This document shows, piece by piece, positions 18,511-28,010 of a DNA stretch of 64,000 nt (within the stretch, counting starts at the first letter, position 1; each line of letters opens with the position of its first letter). The position numbers and the translations under genes were made by a program. Where the stretch lies: contig NZ_SHNO01000002.1 in assembly GCF_026262645.1 (NCBI RefSeq), positions 62,001-126,000 of the forward strand, written 5' to 3'. The notes beneath the pieces were generated by a model. The model did no database searches, was not told the DNA's origin, and saw only the letters and a program-made list of their open reading frames with translations. The DNA is from Candidatus Marimicrobium litorale. GTDB taxonomy: Bacteria; Pseudomonadota; Gammaproteobacteria; Pseudomonadales; Halieaceae.

Positions 18511-19416
18511 GTGAAGGGACTGGCGGAGTTTGTTCTGCGCGGACGTGCCCAGGCGCTATTGGTCACGCTTGCAGGTGCCACCAGTATCGTTTTCTGCTGG
18601 TTGAGCGCGGCGGTTATCGGCCTCGTCACCCTGCGCAAGGGCGCTGTTGCCGGAGGCTGGTTGTTTGTTTGGGCCCTGCTTCCGGCCGGGGCAGTTTGGT
18701 ACATGTACGGTGATGGCGGCCCGCTGGCTCTGCTGGCCGGAACGTTGACGCTGGCAGCGGTATTGCGTGCCACTGTAAGTCTGCCCCTGACGATATTAGC
18801 GACGGTTGGGGTAGGGGTGGTGACAGGAATTGCCACATTGGGGCTGTCCGGGGTGTATCTCCAGGAAATGGCCACCTACTTTGCAGAGTTTCTCGGCTCG
18901 CTGGAACAAAGCTTGTCCGAGGGCGGGCAGCAGGTTGAGCTGCCCCGGGTGCAACCCGCCCAGATTGCCGGGATGTTGGGGGCGGGTACGGCCATGACCG
19001 CGGCGCTGTGTTTGTTATTAGCACGCTATTGGCAGGCCGCATTGTTCAACCCCGGCGGTTTCGGGGCTGAGTTCAGGGAGTTGCGTTACCCGGCGTCAGC
19101 CAGTCTGGTGTTGGTACTGGCGACACTGGTGCTGTCCAGCACGGGGCCGCAGTTACGCGCCTGGGCCATGATTTGCATGATCCCGCTCACGTTTGCGGGT
19201 ATTGCCCTGGTGCATGCGAACGCCAAGGCACGGGGGCGCGGTACGGGATGGCTAGCGGGTTTTTACCTCCTGTGGCTGATATTCGACCCGGTAAAATTGC
19301 TGGTGGTGTGTCTGGCCATTGCAGATAGTTGGTTGGATTTTCGCCGGCGCTGGGCGAAGGTGGAGAGTGAGCATCACCAACCACCGCAAGAGCGTGACGA
19401 CGACAGAGATCTTTGA
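18511..19416 (+). CDS. DUF2232-type membrane protein
   Basis: A 301-residue integral membrane protein with about eight hydrophobic helices and a polar C-terminal tail. It starts at GTG 18511 with GAGGT four bases upstream. Membrane proteins of the DUF2232 family are regularly encoded between rpsR and rplI in pseudomonads and relatives; position and general character support this assignment, but I see no catalytic motif. Function is unknown. It is embedded in the ribosomal operon, so it should be co-expressed with S6, S18 and L9. Confidence 0.75.
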   Translation: MKGLAEFVLRGRAQALLVTLAGATSIVFCWLSAAVIGLVTLRKGAVAGGWLFVWALLPAGAVWYMYGDGGPLALLAGTLTLAAVLRATVSLPLTILATVGVGVVTGIATLGLSGVYLQEMATYFAEFLGSLEQSLSEGGQQVELPRVQPAQIAGMLGAGTAMTAALCLLLARYWQAALFNPGGFGAEFRELRYPASASLVLVLATLVLSSTGPQLRAWAMICMIPLTFAGIALVHANAKARGRGTGWLAGFYLLWLIFDPVKLLVVCLAIADSWLDFRRRWAKVESEHHQPPQERDDDRDL

Positions 19417-19452
19417 GAGAGCGGGAAGTTATTCCCCAGAGAGGAACCAAAA

Positions 19453-19902
19453 ATGGAAGTCATATTGCTGGAAAACATCAGCAAGCTGGGCAAGCTCGGC
19501 GACACTGTGAACGTGAAAGCGGGCTTTGGCCGCAATTACCTGATTCCACAGGGCAAGGCGGTTTACGCGACAGATGCCAACACGGCGGAGTTTGAGGCCC
19601 GTCGGTCGGAGCTGGAGACCGCGGCCGCGAGCCAGCTGCAAGCGGCGGAAACGCGCGCGGAAGCCATCACGGCGCTGGGAACGTTGACCATTCCTGCCAA
19701 TGCCGGTGAGGAAGGTAAGCTGTTTGGCTCTGTGGGTACCCGCGATATCAGTGACGCTATTGTCGCTGCCGGTTGCGATGTGGACAAAGCCGAGGTTCGC
19801 TTGCCCGAGGGTGCACTGCGGGAGTTGGGCGAGTACGAGATTGCAATCCAGGTGCATGGCGAAGTGACCGCTACTGTTTCCCTCGAGGTTGTTCCGGAGT
19901 AA
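19453..19902 (+). CDS. rplI: 50S ribosomal protein L9
   Basis: A 149-residue L9 with the N-terminal [17 protein letters not shown] and the classic [13 protein letters not shown] motif, a long connecting helix and the C-terminal rRNA-binding domain ([16 protein letters not shown]). L9 extends from the L1 stalk base of the large subunit. It closes the rpsF operon; a hairpin follows 48 bases after the stop. Confidence 0.97.
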   Translation: MEVILLENISKLGKLGDTVNVKAGFGRNYLIPQGKAVYATDANTAEFEARRSELETAAASQLQAAETRAEAITALGTLTIPANAGEEGKLFGSVGTRDISDAIVAAGCDVDKAEVRLPEGALRELGEYEIAIQVHGEVTATVSLEVVPE

Positions 19903-19949
19903 CCCCCTCCGGACCGGACGCCGCTGCCGGTGGGTGGTTGCTGCTCACC

Positions 19950-19970
19950 GAGCCGCCTTGAGGGCGGCTC
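19950..19970 (+). terminator. Hairpin downstream of rplI, probable terminator
   Basis: GAGCCGCC (19950-19957) and GGCGGCTC (19963-19970) form a perfect 8-base-pair stem with a 5-base loop. The following bases (GCGTTGGTTC) are only moderately T-rich, so termination may be partial. Confidence 0.6.
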
Positions 19971-20073
19971 GCGTTGGTTCACCGCCATTCTTCGGCAAGC
20001 GATTCCCTGTAGGTCTTCTTCTGGTCGCTCCTTTCCTATAATCTGGTAGACCCCCTTAATAATAAGCGCAGTG

Positions 20074-21483
20074 ATGGCCGATACGGATTTTCCAGACAAT
20101 GTATCCGAAATGCGCCACCCCGGTGACGGGGAGGTTTCGCGGATCAAACTGCAGCCCCACTCGATCGAGGCTGAACAATCCGTACTCGGAGGCCTTTTGC
20201 TTTCCGCGGAGGGTTGGGATGCGGTCGCAGAGATTGTGGTGGCCAGCGATTTTTATCGACCGGGGCATCGCCTCATTTTTCGTCAAATCGCACAGCTGGC
20301 CGAAGCCGCACAGCCTATCGATGTCATTACGGTGGCCGACAAGCTCGATGCTGCGGACGAGATTGATGCGGCCGGCGGCCTGCCCTATCTGGCGGAACTT
20401 GCGCAGAATACGCCCAGTGCTTCCAATATCCGCGCCTACGCCAATGTGGTCCGTGAGCGCGCCAATCTGCGCAACCTGATCGAGGCGGCACAGGAGATCG
20501 CAGAAAGCGGTTTTAACCCTGAAGGGCGCAATTCCACTGAACTGCTCGACGCCGCGGAGCGGCGCATCATGCAGATTTCCGAGCAGGGGCCAAAACTCGG
20601 TGGCCCGGAAGAGATCAATCCGCTGCTGCAGAACGCACTCGCGCGTATCGAAGAGCTGTTCCAGTCTGGCGGCGATATTACCGGCTTGAGCACCGGCTTC
20701 CTGGAGTTGGACGCGAAGACGTCGGGGCTGCAGGAGTCCGACCTGGTGATTGTTGCGGGGCGTCCTTCTATGGGTAAGACCGCCTTCGCCATGAATCTGG
20801 TGGAGCACGCGATACTCAACCAGAAAAAGCCCATATTGGTGTTCAGCATGGAAATGCCTGCTGACTCACTGATTACCCGAATGCTGTCGTCTGTAGGGCG
20901 CATCGACCAGACGCGTCTGCGCAACGGTAAGCTGGAGCAAGAGGATTGGCCTCGTCTCAGTAACGCGGTGAACAAGCTAAAGGACGTTCCCCTGTTTATT
21001 GACGATACCCCCGCACTGACGCCAACCGAGGTTCGCAGTCGCGCCCGTCGCGTTGCCCGGGAGCACGGTGACCTGGGTATGATCATGGTCGACTACATGC
21101 AATTGATGCAGGTAGCGGGTGCCTCGGATGGTCGCACCGCTGAGATCTCTGAAATCTCCCGCAGCCTGAAGGCGATTGCCAAGGAATTTAAAGTGCCCAT
21201 GGTGGCGCTCTCCCAGCTGAATCGCTCCCTCGAACAGCGGCCCAACAAGCGCCCGGTCAATTCCGATTTACGCGAATCCGGTGCCATTGAGCAGGATGCC
21301 GACGTCATTATGTTCATCTACCGCGATGAGGTGTATCACGAGGAGTCTGAAGATAAGGGTATCGCCGAGATTATTATCGGCAAACAGCGTAACGGGCCTA
21401 TTGGCATCGCGCGTTTGGCCTTTATCGGTGAGTACACCCGCTTTGAGAATCTTGCACGGGGCTCATACGACGATCGTGGATAG
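20074..21483 (+). CDS. dnaB: Replicative DNA helicase
   Basis: A 469-residue hexameric helicase that unwinds DNA at the fork. The N-terminal domain contains PHSIEAEQSVLGGLLL. The RecA-like C-terminal domain has Walker A GRPSMGKTA near residue 229, MIMVDYMQLM (Walker B) and the RDEVYHEES and QRNGP motifs. There is no intein. The start is taken as the ATG at 20074; a GTG precedes it directly. It converges with an operon encoding DnaT-like and lambda-P-like proteins, which may load this helicase. Confidence 0.96.
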   Translation: MADTDFPDNVSEMRHPGDGEVSRIKLQPHSIEAEQSVLGGLLLSAEGWDAVAEIVVASDFYRPGHRLIFRQIAQLAEAAQPIDVITVADKLDAADEIDAAGGLPYLAELAQNTPSASNIRAYANVVRERANLRNLIEAAQEIAESGFNPEGRNSTELLDAAERRIMQISEQGPKLGGPEEINPLLQNALARIEELFQSGGDITGLSTGFLELDAKTSGLQESDLVIVAGRPSMGKTAFAMNLVEHAILNQKKPILVFSMEMPADSLITRMLSSVGRIDQTRLRNGKLEQEDWPRLSNAVNKLKDVPLFIDDTPALTPTEVRSRARRVAREHGDLGMIMVDYMQLMQVAGASDGRTAEISEISRSLKAIAKEFKVPMVALSQLNRSLEQRPNKRPVNSDLRESGAIEQDADVIMFIYRDEVYHEESEDKGIAEIIIGKQRNGPIGIARLAFIGEYTRFENLARGSYDDRG

Positions 21484-21531
21484 AGTGTTCGCGCTCGCTC
21501 TGAACGGCGGCGCACCGTCCACCGGTTTCCG

Positions 21532-22200
21532 CTAGATACCCGTTTCTTTCCGCAGCTTAGCCAGCTGCTCGAGTTGCTCTTCCTTTGCCAGAGGGGCGGG
21601 CCGCGCGTGCTGCAGGCGCTCGGCGGGGGGCAGTTCCAGCGATTCTCCGCGCAATACGCGGCTGCAGTATTGCTGGTAATGCTCTCGGAATATGGGCCAC
21701 GTGGTGCGCTCTGTATTGTTGGTCAGGAAAAACCAATCGCTGTCGCGCCCGGCCAGGTAAACGGCGGGATGGCTCCACTGCTGCGCAACGCGCGGTGAGG
21801 CTGCCCGGCAGGCTTCCGTGAACGCATCGTGACCGCTGGGTAAGCCGAACTCTGCGAGCCCCTTGTGGCAGCACTCCAGCATGCGGTTGAGCGTGGGCAA
21901 GTACTCGCTGTTCTCGATAGCGTGCTTGGCCCCCTTGAGAATTTGTTCGACAGGGATCTCCGCCAGGGCATCAAGCCACAGGCGCTTGATCTGAACCAGC
22001 TGTGTTTCATCGGGGTAAGCGGCGTAATACTGGTTGTGATAATTCAGGCGGAATAGGGCGAAGACCTGATTAAGTGCCTCGACATGACCCTCTGTTGCCG
22101 TCCGGGGGGATTCACTTGGCCCAGGAGGTGTCTGTGAGGTCTTGCTCGAGGCTTCGATCCCTTGTGCGGCCTGTTGTACCAGATCCTGGCTGTCCCTCAT
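21532..22200 (-). CDS. Phage lambda P-like replication protein (candidate helicase loader)
   Basis: A 222-residue protein whose central part (about residues 40-115, FALFRLNYHNQYYAAYPDE through RMLECC) resembles the Phage_lambda_P family, which delivers DnaB helicase to the origin. The N-terminus is Ser/Thr/Pro-rich and the C-terminus is helical and charged. The ATG at 22200 has a near-perfect GGGAGGT ten bases upstream inside the preceding gene, and no other usable start exists, so the 89-base overlap with that gene appears real. It converges with dnaB 48 bases away. Assignment rests on motif memory only; the helicase-loading role is inferred from family and position. Confidence 0.65.
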   Translation of the reverse strand: MRDSQDLVQQAAQGIEASSKTSQTPPGPSESPRTATEGHVEALNQVFALFRLNYHNQYYAAYPDETQLVQIKRLWLDALAEIPVEQILKGAKHAIENSEYLPTLNRMLECCHKGLAEFGLPSGHDAFTEACRAASPRVAQQWSHPAVYLAGRDSDWFFLTNNTERTTWPIFREHYQQYCSRVLRGESLELPPAERLQHARPAPLAKEEQLEQLAKLRKETGI

Positions 22201-23245
22201 GCTTATGCTTACCTCCCGCTTGCGCTAACTGGTGGCGTTTTGCCCAGTGGTACTTTACGTGCTGTATGAATTTACTGTTCCAGGAGGTCTGTGCCTGGTT
22301 ACTGTCGCGCCAGTATACGATGAACTCGGGCAGGAGTGACTGGGCGAAGGTATGATCGATGTGGGACAGTTGAAGTATATCGAATACGTCCCGGGAAGGC
22401 TGCCATTGCTCATGCATACGCTTGGGTTCAGTGCTGTGCTCCATACTGGAGGTGTACTTGGCCCACTGGATGCGAATATGCTGAATAAATTTCGAGTTGA
22501 GCTCTTTTGGGTTGGTGCCTCGTTCTCGCCAGTACAGGATAAACTCCGGGATGGCCTGCGCGATGAAGTCCTCGGCGATGCCGGCCCGGTCCATGATTTC
22601 CATCGCGTCTTGACTGGGTCGCCATTCATTATCCAATGCGGCGGTGGGCGTGCGAAAGGCCTCGGCCTCGTGTTGCTGGTGACGCCGCCAAAGACTGACG
22701 ACGTGCTGCCTGAACTTGTTTTCCCAGGCATGGCTGGTTTCACCCCGCTCGCGCCAGTAAAAGGTGAAATCTTCCAGTTGGTCCAGGGCGAACTGCCTCG
22801 GTATGCTGTGGTTCAGGCTCATCAGCTGCAGCAGATCCTCGCTGGGTGACCAGTGCGCGGGGAGCAAGCCTGCGCTGCGTCTGGTTGGCGCTGCCGGCGC
22901 AGTCGCCTGCGGCGGAGGTGTTACATTGCTTTGCACTTGCTCGTTAAGGGCAAAGACCAGCGTCGCTGCGCTGAGTAGAGGAGGTGACTCAATCAGCAGT
23001 ATCCCTTTGTCCGCCAGGTTGCGACTGACACGGTGTAAATCTTCCGCGCACCAGAAGGGTAGCGTGCTCAGCAGGTAGTCCCGCTCTGCCGTAAACCACG
23101 CGTATCCCCCACGCACATCCGCTCGCTGGTGGTCGCACAGTTGTTGCAGGTGCTGCAACAGGATGGCCTCTTCCAGACCGATGGTGGAAGCCAGCGTCGG
23201 CGAAAAAACAAGCTGTCGCTCGGGGACTAGGGAGGAATCTGGCAT
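22112..23245 (-). CDS. Winged-helix protein with three DnaT-like domains
   Basis: A 377-residue protein. Residues ~1-105 look like a winged-helix replication-initiator-type domain (LEEAILLQHLQQL; LPFWCAEDLHRVSRNLADKG). Then come three repeats of a DnaT-like single-stranded-DNA-binding module at about 131-188, 208-264 and 281-337. Each has W-x-P-S-x-D, a run of helix, F-x-x-YWR and N-x-K-F-x-Q-H-[IV]-x-x-x-W. The C-terminal 40 residues are polar. E. coli DnaT has a single such domain and works with PriB/PriC and DnaC in primosome restart. Here the gene is co-directional with a lambda-P-like gene and next to dnaB. Confidence 0.75.
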   Translation of the reverse strand: MPDSSLVPERQLVFSPTLASTIGLEEAILLQHLQQLCDHQRADVRGGYAWFTAERDYLLSTLPFWCAEDLHRVSRNLADKGILLIESPPLLSAATLVFALNEQVQSNVTPPPQATAPAAPTRRSAGLLPAHWSPSEDLLQLMSLNHSIPRQFALDQLEDFTFYWRERGETSHAWENKFRQHVVSLWRRHQQHEAEAFRTPTAALDNEWRPSQDAMEIMDRAGIAEDFIAQAIPEFILYWRERGTNPKELNSKFIQHIRIQWAKYTSSMEHSTEPKRMHEQWQPSRDVFDILQLSHIDHTFAQSLLPEFIVYWRDSNQAQTSWNSKFIQHVKYHWAKRHQLAQAGGKHKHEGQPGSGTTGRTRDRSLEQDLTDTSWAK

Positions 23246-23489
23246 CGGGTTACCGGTTTAGGCTTGTAACTCTGTTAGCATAACAGCTTAGCGCCACGGG
23301 TGCTCATTACCGAGGCGGTCGCCGCGGGCAAGTGACACGCAAACCAGTGAGTGACTGGCTCAGCAAGCCCGCCAAGTCTGCACAGAGACGCGGGTTTGGC
23401 GATGCTCGTCCAGCACACGGGTCGGTTTTGTGGCCTCGGCGCTCGACAGGAACTCAACGACGGTGGCCAGCCACCGTGATGGAACCAAC

Positions 23490-24872
23490 ATGGCAAAACA
23501 GAAAACCGCGTTTGTTTGCAGTGATTGCGGCTCCGATTATGTGAAATGGCAAGGGCAATGCGGTGACTGTCACGCATGGAATACATTAAAAGAGATTCGC
23601 TTGGGTCCGGCTAAGGGCTCGGGCCGGGCCGGTGCCAGTGTTGCTGATCAGCGCAAGGGTTTTGCCGGGGCTTTGGATAGCGCCCGAGTGCTCAAGGAAA
23701 TCGATCTCGACGCGGTGCCGCGTATTTCCTCGGGGGCAGGGGAGTTTGACCGGGTGCTGGGTGGCGGGCTGGTCTCCGGCTCGGCGATTCTGATCGGCGG
23801 CAACCCCGGAGCGGGAAAGAGTACCCTCCTGCTCCAGACCATGTGCCATCTGGCGAAGTCCATGGATGCCCTGTATGTCACGGGTGAAGAGTCGCTGCAG
23901 CAGATCGCTATGCGCGCCAAACGACTCGGCCTGCCCACAGACGCGCTGCGACTGATGGCCGAAACCAATGTAGAAGCCATTGTTGCGGCGGTGGATGAAC
24001 TGAAGCCGCGCGTGCTGGTCATCGACTCCATACAGGTTGTGCATACCGACGAGCTCACCTCTGCTCCCGGCAGTGTCTCGCAGGTGCGTGAGTGTGCCGC
24101 CTATCTGATTCGTTATGCCAAGCAGAGCGGCACCGTGCTATTGCTGGTGGGTCACGTCACTAAAGATGGCTCACTCGCGGGCCCCAAGGTGCTGGAGCAT
24201 ATGATCGACTGTTCGATTTTGTTGGAGGGCAGCGAAGATGCGCGGTTTCGTATTCTCCGGGGCCAGAAGAACCGGTTTGGTGCAGTCAACGAGCTGGGTG
24301 TTTTCGCGATGACGGAGCAGGGCATGCGGGAAGTAAAAAACCCCTCTGCAATTTTTCTCGATCGCGGCAGCGAACCCGCCTCGGGCAGTGCAGTCATGGT
24401 GGTCTGGGAGGGAACCCGGCCACTGCTGGTAGAGGTTCAGGCGTTGGTGGATGATAGCCAGCTGGGCAATCCGCGCCGAGTGGCGGTGGGTCTGGAGCAG
24501 AATCGCCTGGCAATGCTGCTTGCCATACTGCACCGGCACGGCGGCCTGCAGGTGGGTGATCAGGATGTGTTTGCCAATGTTGTGGGGGGGGTTAAGGTGC
24601 TTGAAACCAGTGCCGACCTGGCCCTGTTGCTCGCCATTGTGTCCAGCTTTCGTGACAGGGTGTTACCCACAGATTTGGTGGTGTTCGGCGAGGTCGGATT
24701 GTCCGGCGAGATTCGTCCTGTGCCCAATGGCCAGGAGCGTCTTTCGGAGGCGGTCAAGCATGGTTTTAAGTGGGCTATCGTGCCCAAGGGCAATGCGCCG
24801 CGGGCAGACATTAAGGGTATGCGTGTGACCGCGGTAGCCAAACTGTCCGAGGCACTTGCCGCGCTGGAGTGA
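23490..24872 (+). CDS. radA: DNA repair protein RadA
   Basis: A 460-residue RecA-like protein that promotes branch migration during recombinational repair. The four-cysteine zinc finger is at C10, C13, C24 and C27; Walker A GGNPGAGKST at 103-112; the RadA-specific KNRFG motif follows RILRGQ; and a Lon-protease-like C-terminal domain (VVFGEVGLSGEIRPV) completes the protein. The ATG at 23490 is chosen because MAKQKTAFVC is the usual RadA start; 60 bases of upstream in-frame sequence are probably untranslated. Confidence 0.96.
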   Translation: MAKQKTAFVCSDCGSDYVKWQGQCGDCHAWNTLKEIRLGPAKGSGRAGASVADQRKGFAGALDSARVLKEIDLDAVPRISSGAGEFDRVLGGGLVSGSAILIGGNPGAGKSTLLLQTMCHLAKSMDALYVTGEESLQQIAMRAKRLGLPTDALRLMAETNVEAIVAAVDELKPRVLVIDSIQVVHTDELTSAPGSVSQVRECAAYLIRYAKQSGTVLLLVGHVTKDGSLAGPKVLEHMIDCSILLEGSEDARFRILRGQKNRFGAVNELGVFAMTEQGMREVKNPSAIFLDRGSEPASGSAVMVVWEGTRPLLVEVQALVDDSQLGNPRRVAVGLEQNRLAMLLAILHRHGGLQVGDQDVFANVVGGVKVLETSADLALLLAIVSSFRDRVLPTDLVVFGEVGLSGEIRPVPNGQERLSEAVKHGFKWAIVPKGNAPRADIKGMRVTAVAKLSEALAALE

Positions 24873-24907
24873 CAGGGCGCGACCTGGACAGCCTCTTACC
24901 CGGGACG

Positions 24908-25270
24908 TTACGTACTCAGCAGGGTCAGCTCTTCCTGCAGGGTCGCTAAATCCATATGTGCTTCGAGTACATCCAACAGGGGCTGCAAATTTTCTCGATC
25001 TACGTGTTGGACTGAGAAACCGAGCCTGCCGGCCTCGACGTGTTGCAGGTAGGCGTGTAACTCCAGAGCGTCGCCGTTGTCTGTCTTGATGATGAGAGTA
25101 AACGGCTCGTTGTACTGTGCGTCCCACTCCGCAGGCTGGTCGGTCGCGACTCCACTCAGGGAGATATCAATGAGGCTCTGCTGCCACACGCTGCCGCCCT
25201 GGTGGACCTCTACCGGAAGGGTCAACTCGACGCGTGTGAATCGGCGTTTTTCGGTGTGTACTTCGCTCAT
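24908..25270 (-). CDS. PilZ-domain protein (probable cyclic-di-GMP receptor)
   Basis: A 120-residue single-domain PilZ protein. The N-terminal EKRRFTRVEL carries the RxxxR-type c-di-GMP-binding motif and DISLSGVATD provides the (D/N)xSxxG motif. Such proteins bind cyclic-di-GMP and transmit the signal by protein contact. The ATG at 25270 fits the usual PilZ start; an upstream GTG at 25315 is less likely. It follows tesB and ettA on the same strand and may be in one operon. Confidence 0.9.
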   Translation of the reverse strand: MSEVHTEKRRFTRVELTLPVEVHQGGSVWQQSLIDISLSGVATDQPAEWDAQYNEPFTLIIKTDNGDALELHAYLQHVEAGRLGFSVQHVDRENLQPLLDVLEAHMDLATLQEELTLLST

Positions 25271-25320
25271 GTGGCACTCTGAACAGCTCGAATTCGAGCC
25301 ACTATAACGCCGCACTGTGG

Positions 25321-26148
25321 TTATTGCGAGGGCCTGCGTCGCAGTATGCCCTCCTGTGCAATGGTAGCGACAAGGTTCCCCTGATCACTAAACGTATTCG
25401 CTGTGGCGAAGGCACGACCGTCATGGGTGCTCGGTGAAACACTGTGCATCAGATGCCAGTCATTGATGTTCAGACTGCGGTGAAACCACAGGGAGTGATT
25501 CATCGTCGCTATAGCGAGCCCCGGATCTTCCCAGGTCAGGGAGTGCGGCTGAAGTGCGGCTTGTAAAATAGAGGCATCCGAGACAAAAGCAAATAACATT
25601 TGCTGCAGGAGACTGTCCTCAGCAGCATTAAATCGCGGTTTGGTCCATACCGAGGAATAGGGCTCGCGGCCACCGCTGGTGGGTGGGCACACCACAATCC
25701 AGAAGGGAAATGGTGCGTTATCGTCATCCGAAAACTGCATCTCGTGGTCACCGGTCGCCAGCAAGGTCTCCGGCCTGTCCACCGCGGGCATCGGCACTTG
25801 GTGCGAGTACCCTTCAGAGATGGTCTGGAATGACAGAGCCGCCGCCAACAGTGTGGTGCCCGCTTGGCTTACTTCGACCTGCCGATTGCTGGTGCTCTTT
25901 CCGTCGCGCAGCTTGCGCACTTCAAAATCCAGAGGCTTTGTCGGGTCGCCGCTGGCAATAAAACTTGCCTGCAGATAGTGAGCCGGCCTCGGGTTGTCCA
26001 GTGTTTGCGCTGCGCTGTGCATCACCTGTGCCATCAGCTGGCCGCCATAAATCGTGGGGATATTCAGGGGTGGAGTAATACCGCGAAAGCGGAGTTCGTC
26101 GATACGCTCTGGTTGCAGGGCGCAGATGAAATCGAAGTCCTCTGTCAC
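25321..26148 (-). CDS. tesB: Acyl-CoA thioesterase II
   Basis: A 275-residue double-hotdog thioesterase hydrolysing acyl-CoA to free fatty acid and CoA. Recognised by YGGQLMAQ, RPAHYLQASFIASGD, the SNRQVEVSQ segment and the C-terminal DWHLMHSVSPSTHDGRAF, which holds the catalytic region. The start is a GTG at 26148, five bases after the ettA stop and without a good ribosome binding site, so translation is probably coupled to ettA. Length matches E. coli TesB. Confidence 0.93.
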   Translation of the reverse strand: MTEDFDFICALQPERIDELRFRGITPPLNIPTIYGGQLMAQVMHSAAQTLDNPRPAHYLQASFIASGDPTKPLDFEVRKLRDGKSTSNRQVEVSQAGTTLLAAALSFQTISEGYSHQVPMPAVDRPETLLATGDHEMQFSDDDNAPFPFWIVVCPPTSGGREPYSSVWTKPRFNAAEDSLLQQMLFAFVSDASILQAALQPHSLTWEDPGLAIATMNHSLWFHRSLNINDWHLMHSVSPSTHDGRAFATANTFSDQGNLVATIAQEGILRRRPSQ

Positions 26149-26153
26149 GGCGG

Positions 26154-27818
26154 CTATTTTAGCTTGCGGTATTTCACGCGCGTTGGTTGCTCAGCTGCAT
26201 TGCCTATCCGGTTTTTGCGGGACTGCTCATAGTCGCTGTAGTTGCCCTCGTGAAAGACGACGTCGCCGTCATCCTCATAGGCGAGAATATGCGTCGCGAT
26301 ACGGTCGAGGAACCAGCGATCATGTGATATCACCATGGCCGCGCCCGGGAATGCCAGTACGGCGTCCTCCAGGGCGCGCAGGGTTTCCACATCCAGGTCG
26401 TTGGTGGGTTCGTCCAGCAGCAGCACATTGCCACCTTGTTTCAGCAGTTTGGCAAGATGCAGGCGGTTGCGTTCACCGCCGGAGAGATCCTTGACGAATT
26501 TTTGCTGGTCGGAACCCTTGAAGTTGAAGCGGCCCACGTACGTCCGCGAGGCCACCTCGTAACTTCCGATACGGATAATATCCTGACTGCTTGAAACTTC
26601 TTCCCAGACGGTTTTACCGCCATCGAGTTCATCGCGTGACTGGTCCACGTAGGCCAGTTGTACCGTCTCGCCAACCTTTACTGCGCCGCTGTCGGGCTGT
26701 TCCGCGCCCATCAAGATCTTGAATAGGGTGGACTTGCCCATACCGTTGGCCCCGATAATGCCGACGATGCTGCCCTTGGGCACAGTGAAGCTCACTTTGT
26801 CGAACAGCAGGCGGTCGCCGAAGCTCTTGCTGAGGTCGGTTACTTCGATGACGCTATCGCCCAGACGCTGGCCGGGCGGAATATAAATTTCGTTGGTTTC
26901 GTTGCGCGACTGGAATTCCTCGGATTGCAGTTCCTCGAAGCGCTGCAGACGCGCCTTGCTCTTCGCCTGTCGACCCTTGGGGTTACTGCGCACCCAATCC
27001 AGTTCGGACTTGATCGCTTTCTGGTGTGAAGCCTCCTGGCGCTTCTCCTGTTCAAGGCGCAGCTCCTTGGCTTCCAGCCAGTTGGAGTAGTTGCCTTCGT
27101 AGGGAATACCTCGGCCCCGGTCGAGTTCCAGTATCCAGCCGGCAGCATTGTCGAGGAAGTAACGGTCATGAGTAATGGCAACGACGGTGCCAGGGAAGTC
27201 GTGCAGGAAGCGTTCGAGCCAGCCGACGCTCTCGGCATCGAGGTGGTTGGTCGGTTCATCCAACAGGAGCATATCGGGGTTGGATAGCAGCAGTCGACAA
27301 AGGGCTACCCGGCGCCGCTCTCCGCCTGACAGGGTGTCCACATTGGAATCCCAGGGTGGCAGGCGCAGCGCGTCGGCGGCTACTTCGAGTCTGTGGTCCA
27401 GGTTGTGGGCGTCTGTGGCCTGGATGATGTCTTCCAGTCGGGCCTGTTCCTTGGCCAGGGCATCGAAGTCCGCATCGGGCTCAGCGTAGTCGGCGTACAC
27501 CTTTTCGAGGCCAGCCAGGGCGTCTATGGCGTCCTGCACCCCCTCTTCAACATTGCCACGCACATCCTTCTCACTGTTCAGTTGTGGCTCTTGCTGCAGG
27601 TAGCCGATCTTGATGCCTGCCTGGGGCCTGGCTTCACCGAGGATATCCGTGTCGATGCCCGCCATGATACGGAGCAATGTGGACTTGCCTGACCCGTTGA
27701 GACCCAGTACGCCGATTTTGGCGCCCGGGAAGAACGACAGGGAAATATCCTCGAGAATCTTTTTTTTGGGTGGCACGATCTTGCCGACCCCACTCATGGT
27801 GTAGACGTACTGGGCCAT
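26154..27818 (-). CDS. ettA: Energy-dependent translational throttle protein EttA
   Basis: A 554-residue ABC-F protein with two ATPase domains and no membrane part. Walker A motifs are GLNGSGKST (39-47) and GANGMGKST (~350), with LSGGERRRVALCRLL and LSGGERNRLHLAKLL signatures and DEPTNHLDAESV / DEPTNDLDVETL Walker B regions. The interdomain linker (about 240-300, basic helical) is the tRNA-contacting P-site motif. EttA binds the ribosomal E site and gates the first elongation step according to the ATP/ADP ratio. It leads an ettA-tesB operon. Confidence 0.95.
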   Translation of the reverse strand: MAQYVYTMSGVGKIVPPKKKILEDISLSFFPGAKIGVLGLNGSGKSTLLRIMAGIDTDILGEARPQAGIKIGYLQQEPQLNSEKDVRGNVEEGVQDAIDALAGLEKVYADYAEPDADFDALAKEQARLEDIIQATDAHNLDHRLEVAADALRLPPWDSNVDTLSGGERRRVALCRLLLSNPDMLLLDEPTNHLDAESVGWLERFLHDFPGTVVAITHDRYFLDNAAGWILELDRGRGIPYEGNYSNWLEAKELRLEQEKRQEASHQKAIKSELDWVRSNPKGRQAKSKARLQRFEELQSEEFQSRNETNEIYIPPGQRLGDSVIEVTDLSKSFGDRLLFDKVSFTVPKGSIVGIIGANGMGKSTLFKILMGAEQPDSGAVKVGETVQLAYVDQSRDELDGGKTVWEEVSSSQDIIRIGSYEVASRTYVGRFNFKGSDQQKFVKDLSGGERNRLHLAKLLKQGGNVLLLDEPTNDLDVETLRALEDAVLAFPGAAMVISHDRWFLDRIATHILAYEDDGDVVFHEGNYSDYEQSRKNRIGNAAEQPTRVKYRKLK

Positions 27819-28010
27819 TGCGCGTAGTTACTCGATGATGGATGACAAGCGAGGCATATTAGCAGGTTGGGGCGTTCAAGGCTCCAGTCTCGTCTGCCTG
27901 TTCGACCGTGGTCAGCAATACTCTTGGTATGAGCCCCTTGTTTTGGGTAGAATGCGCGCCTTCCAGTCGTAGTGAAGAAAAAGCACTCCAACGTCCAGCA
28001 GGGGGCCAGT

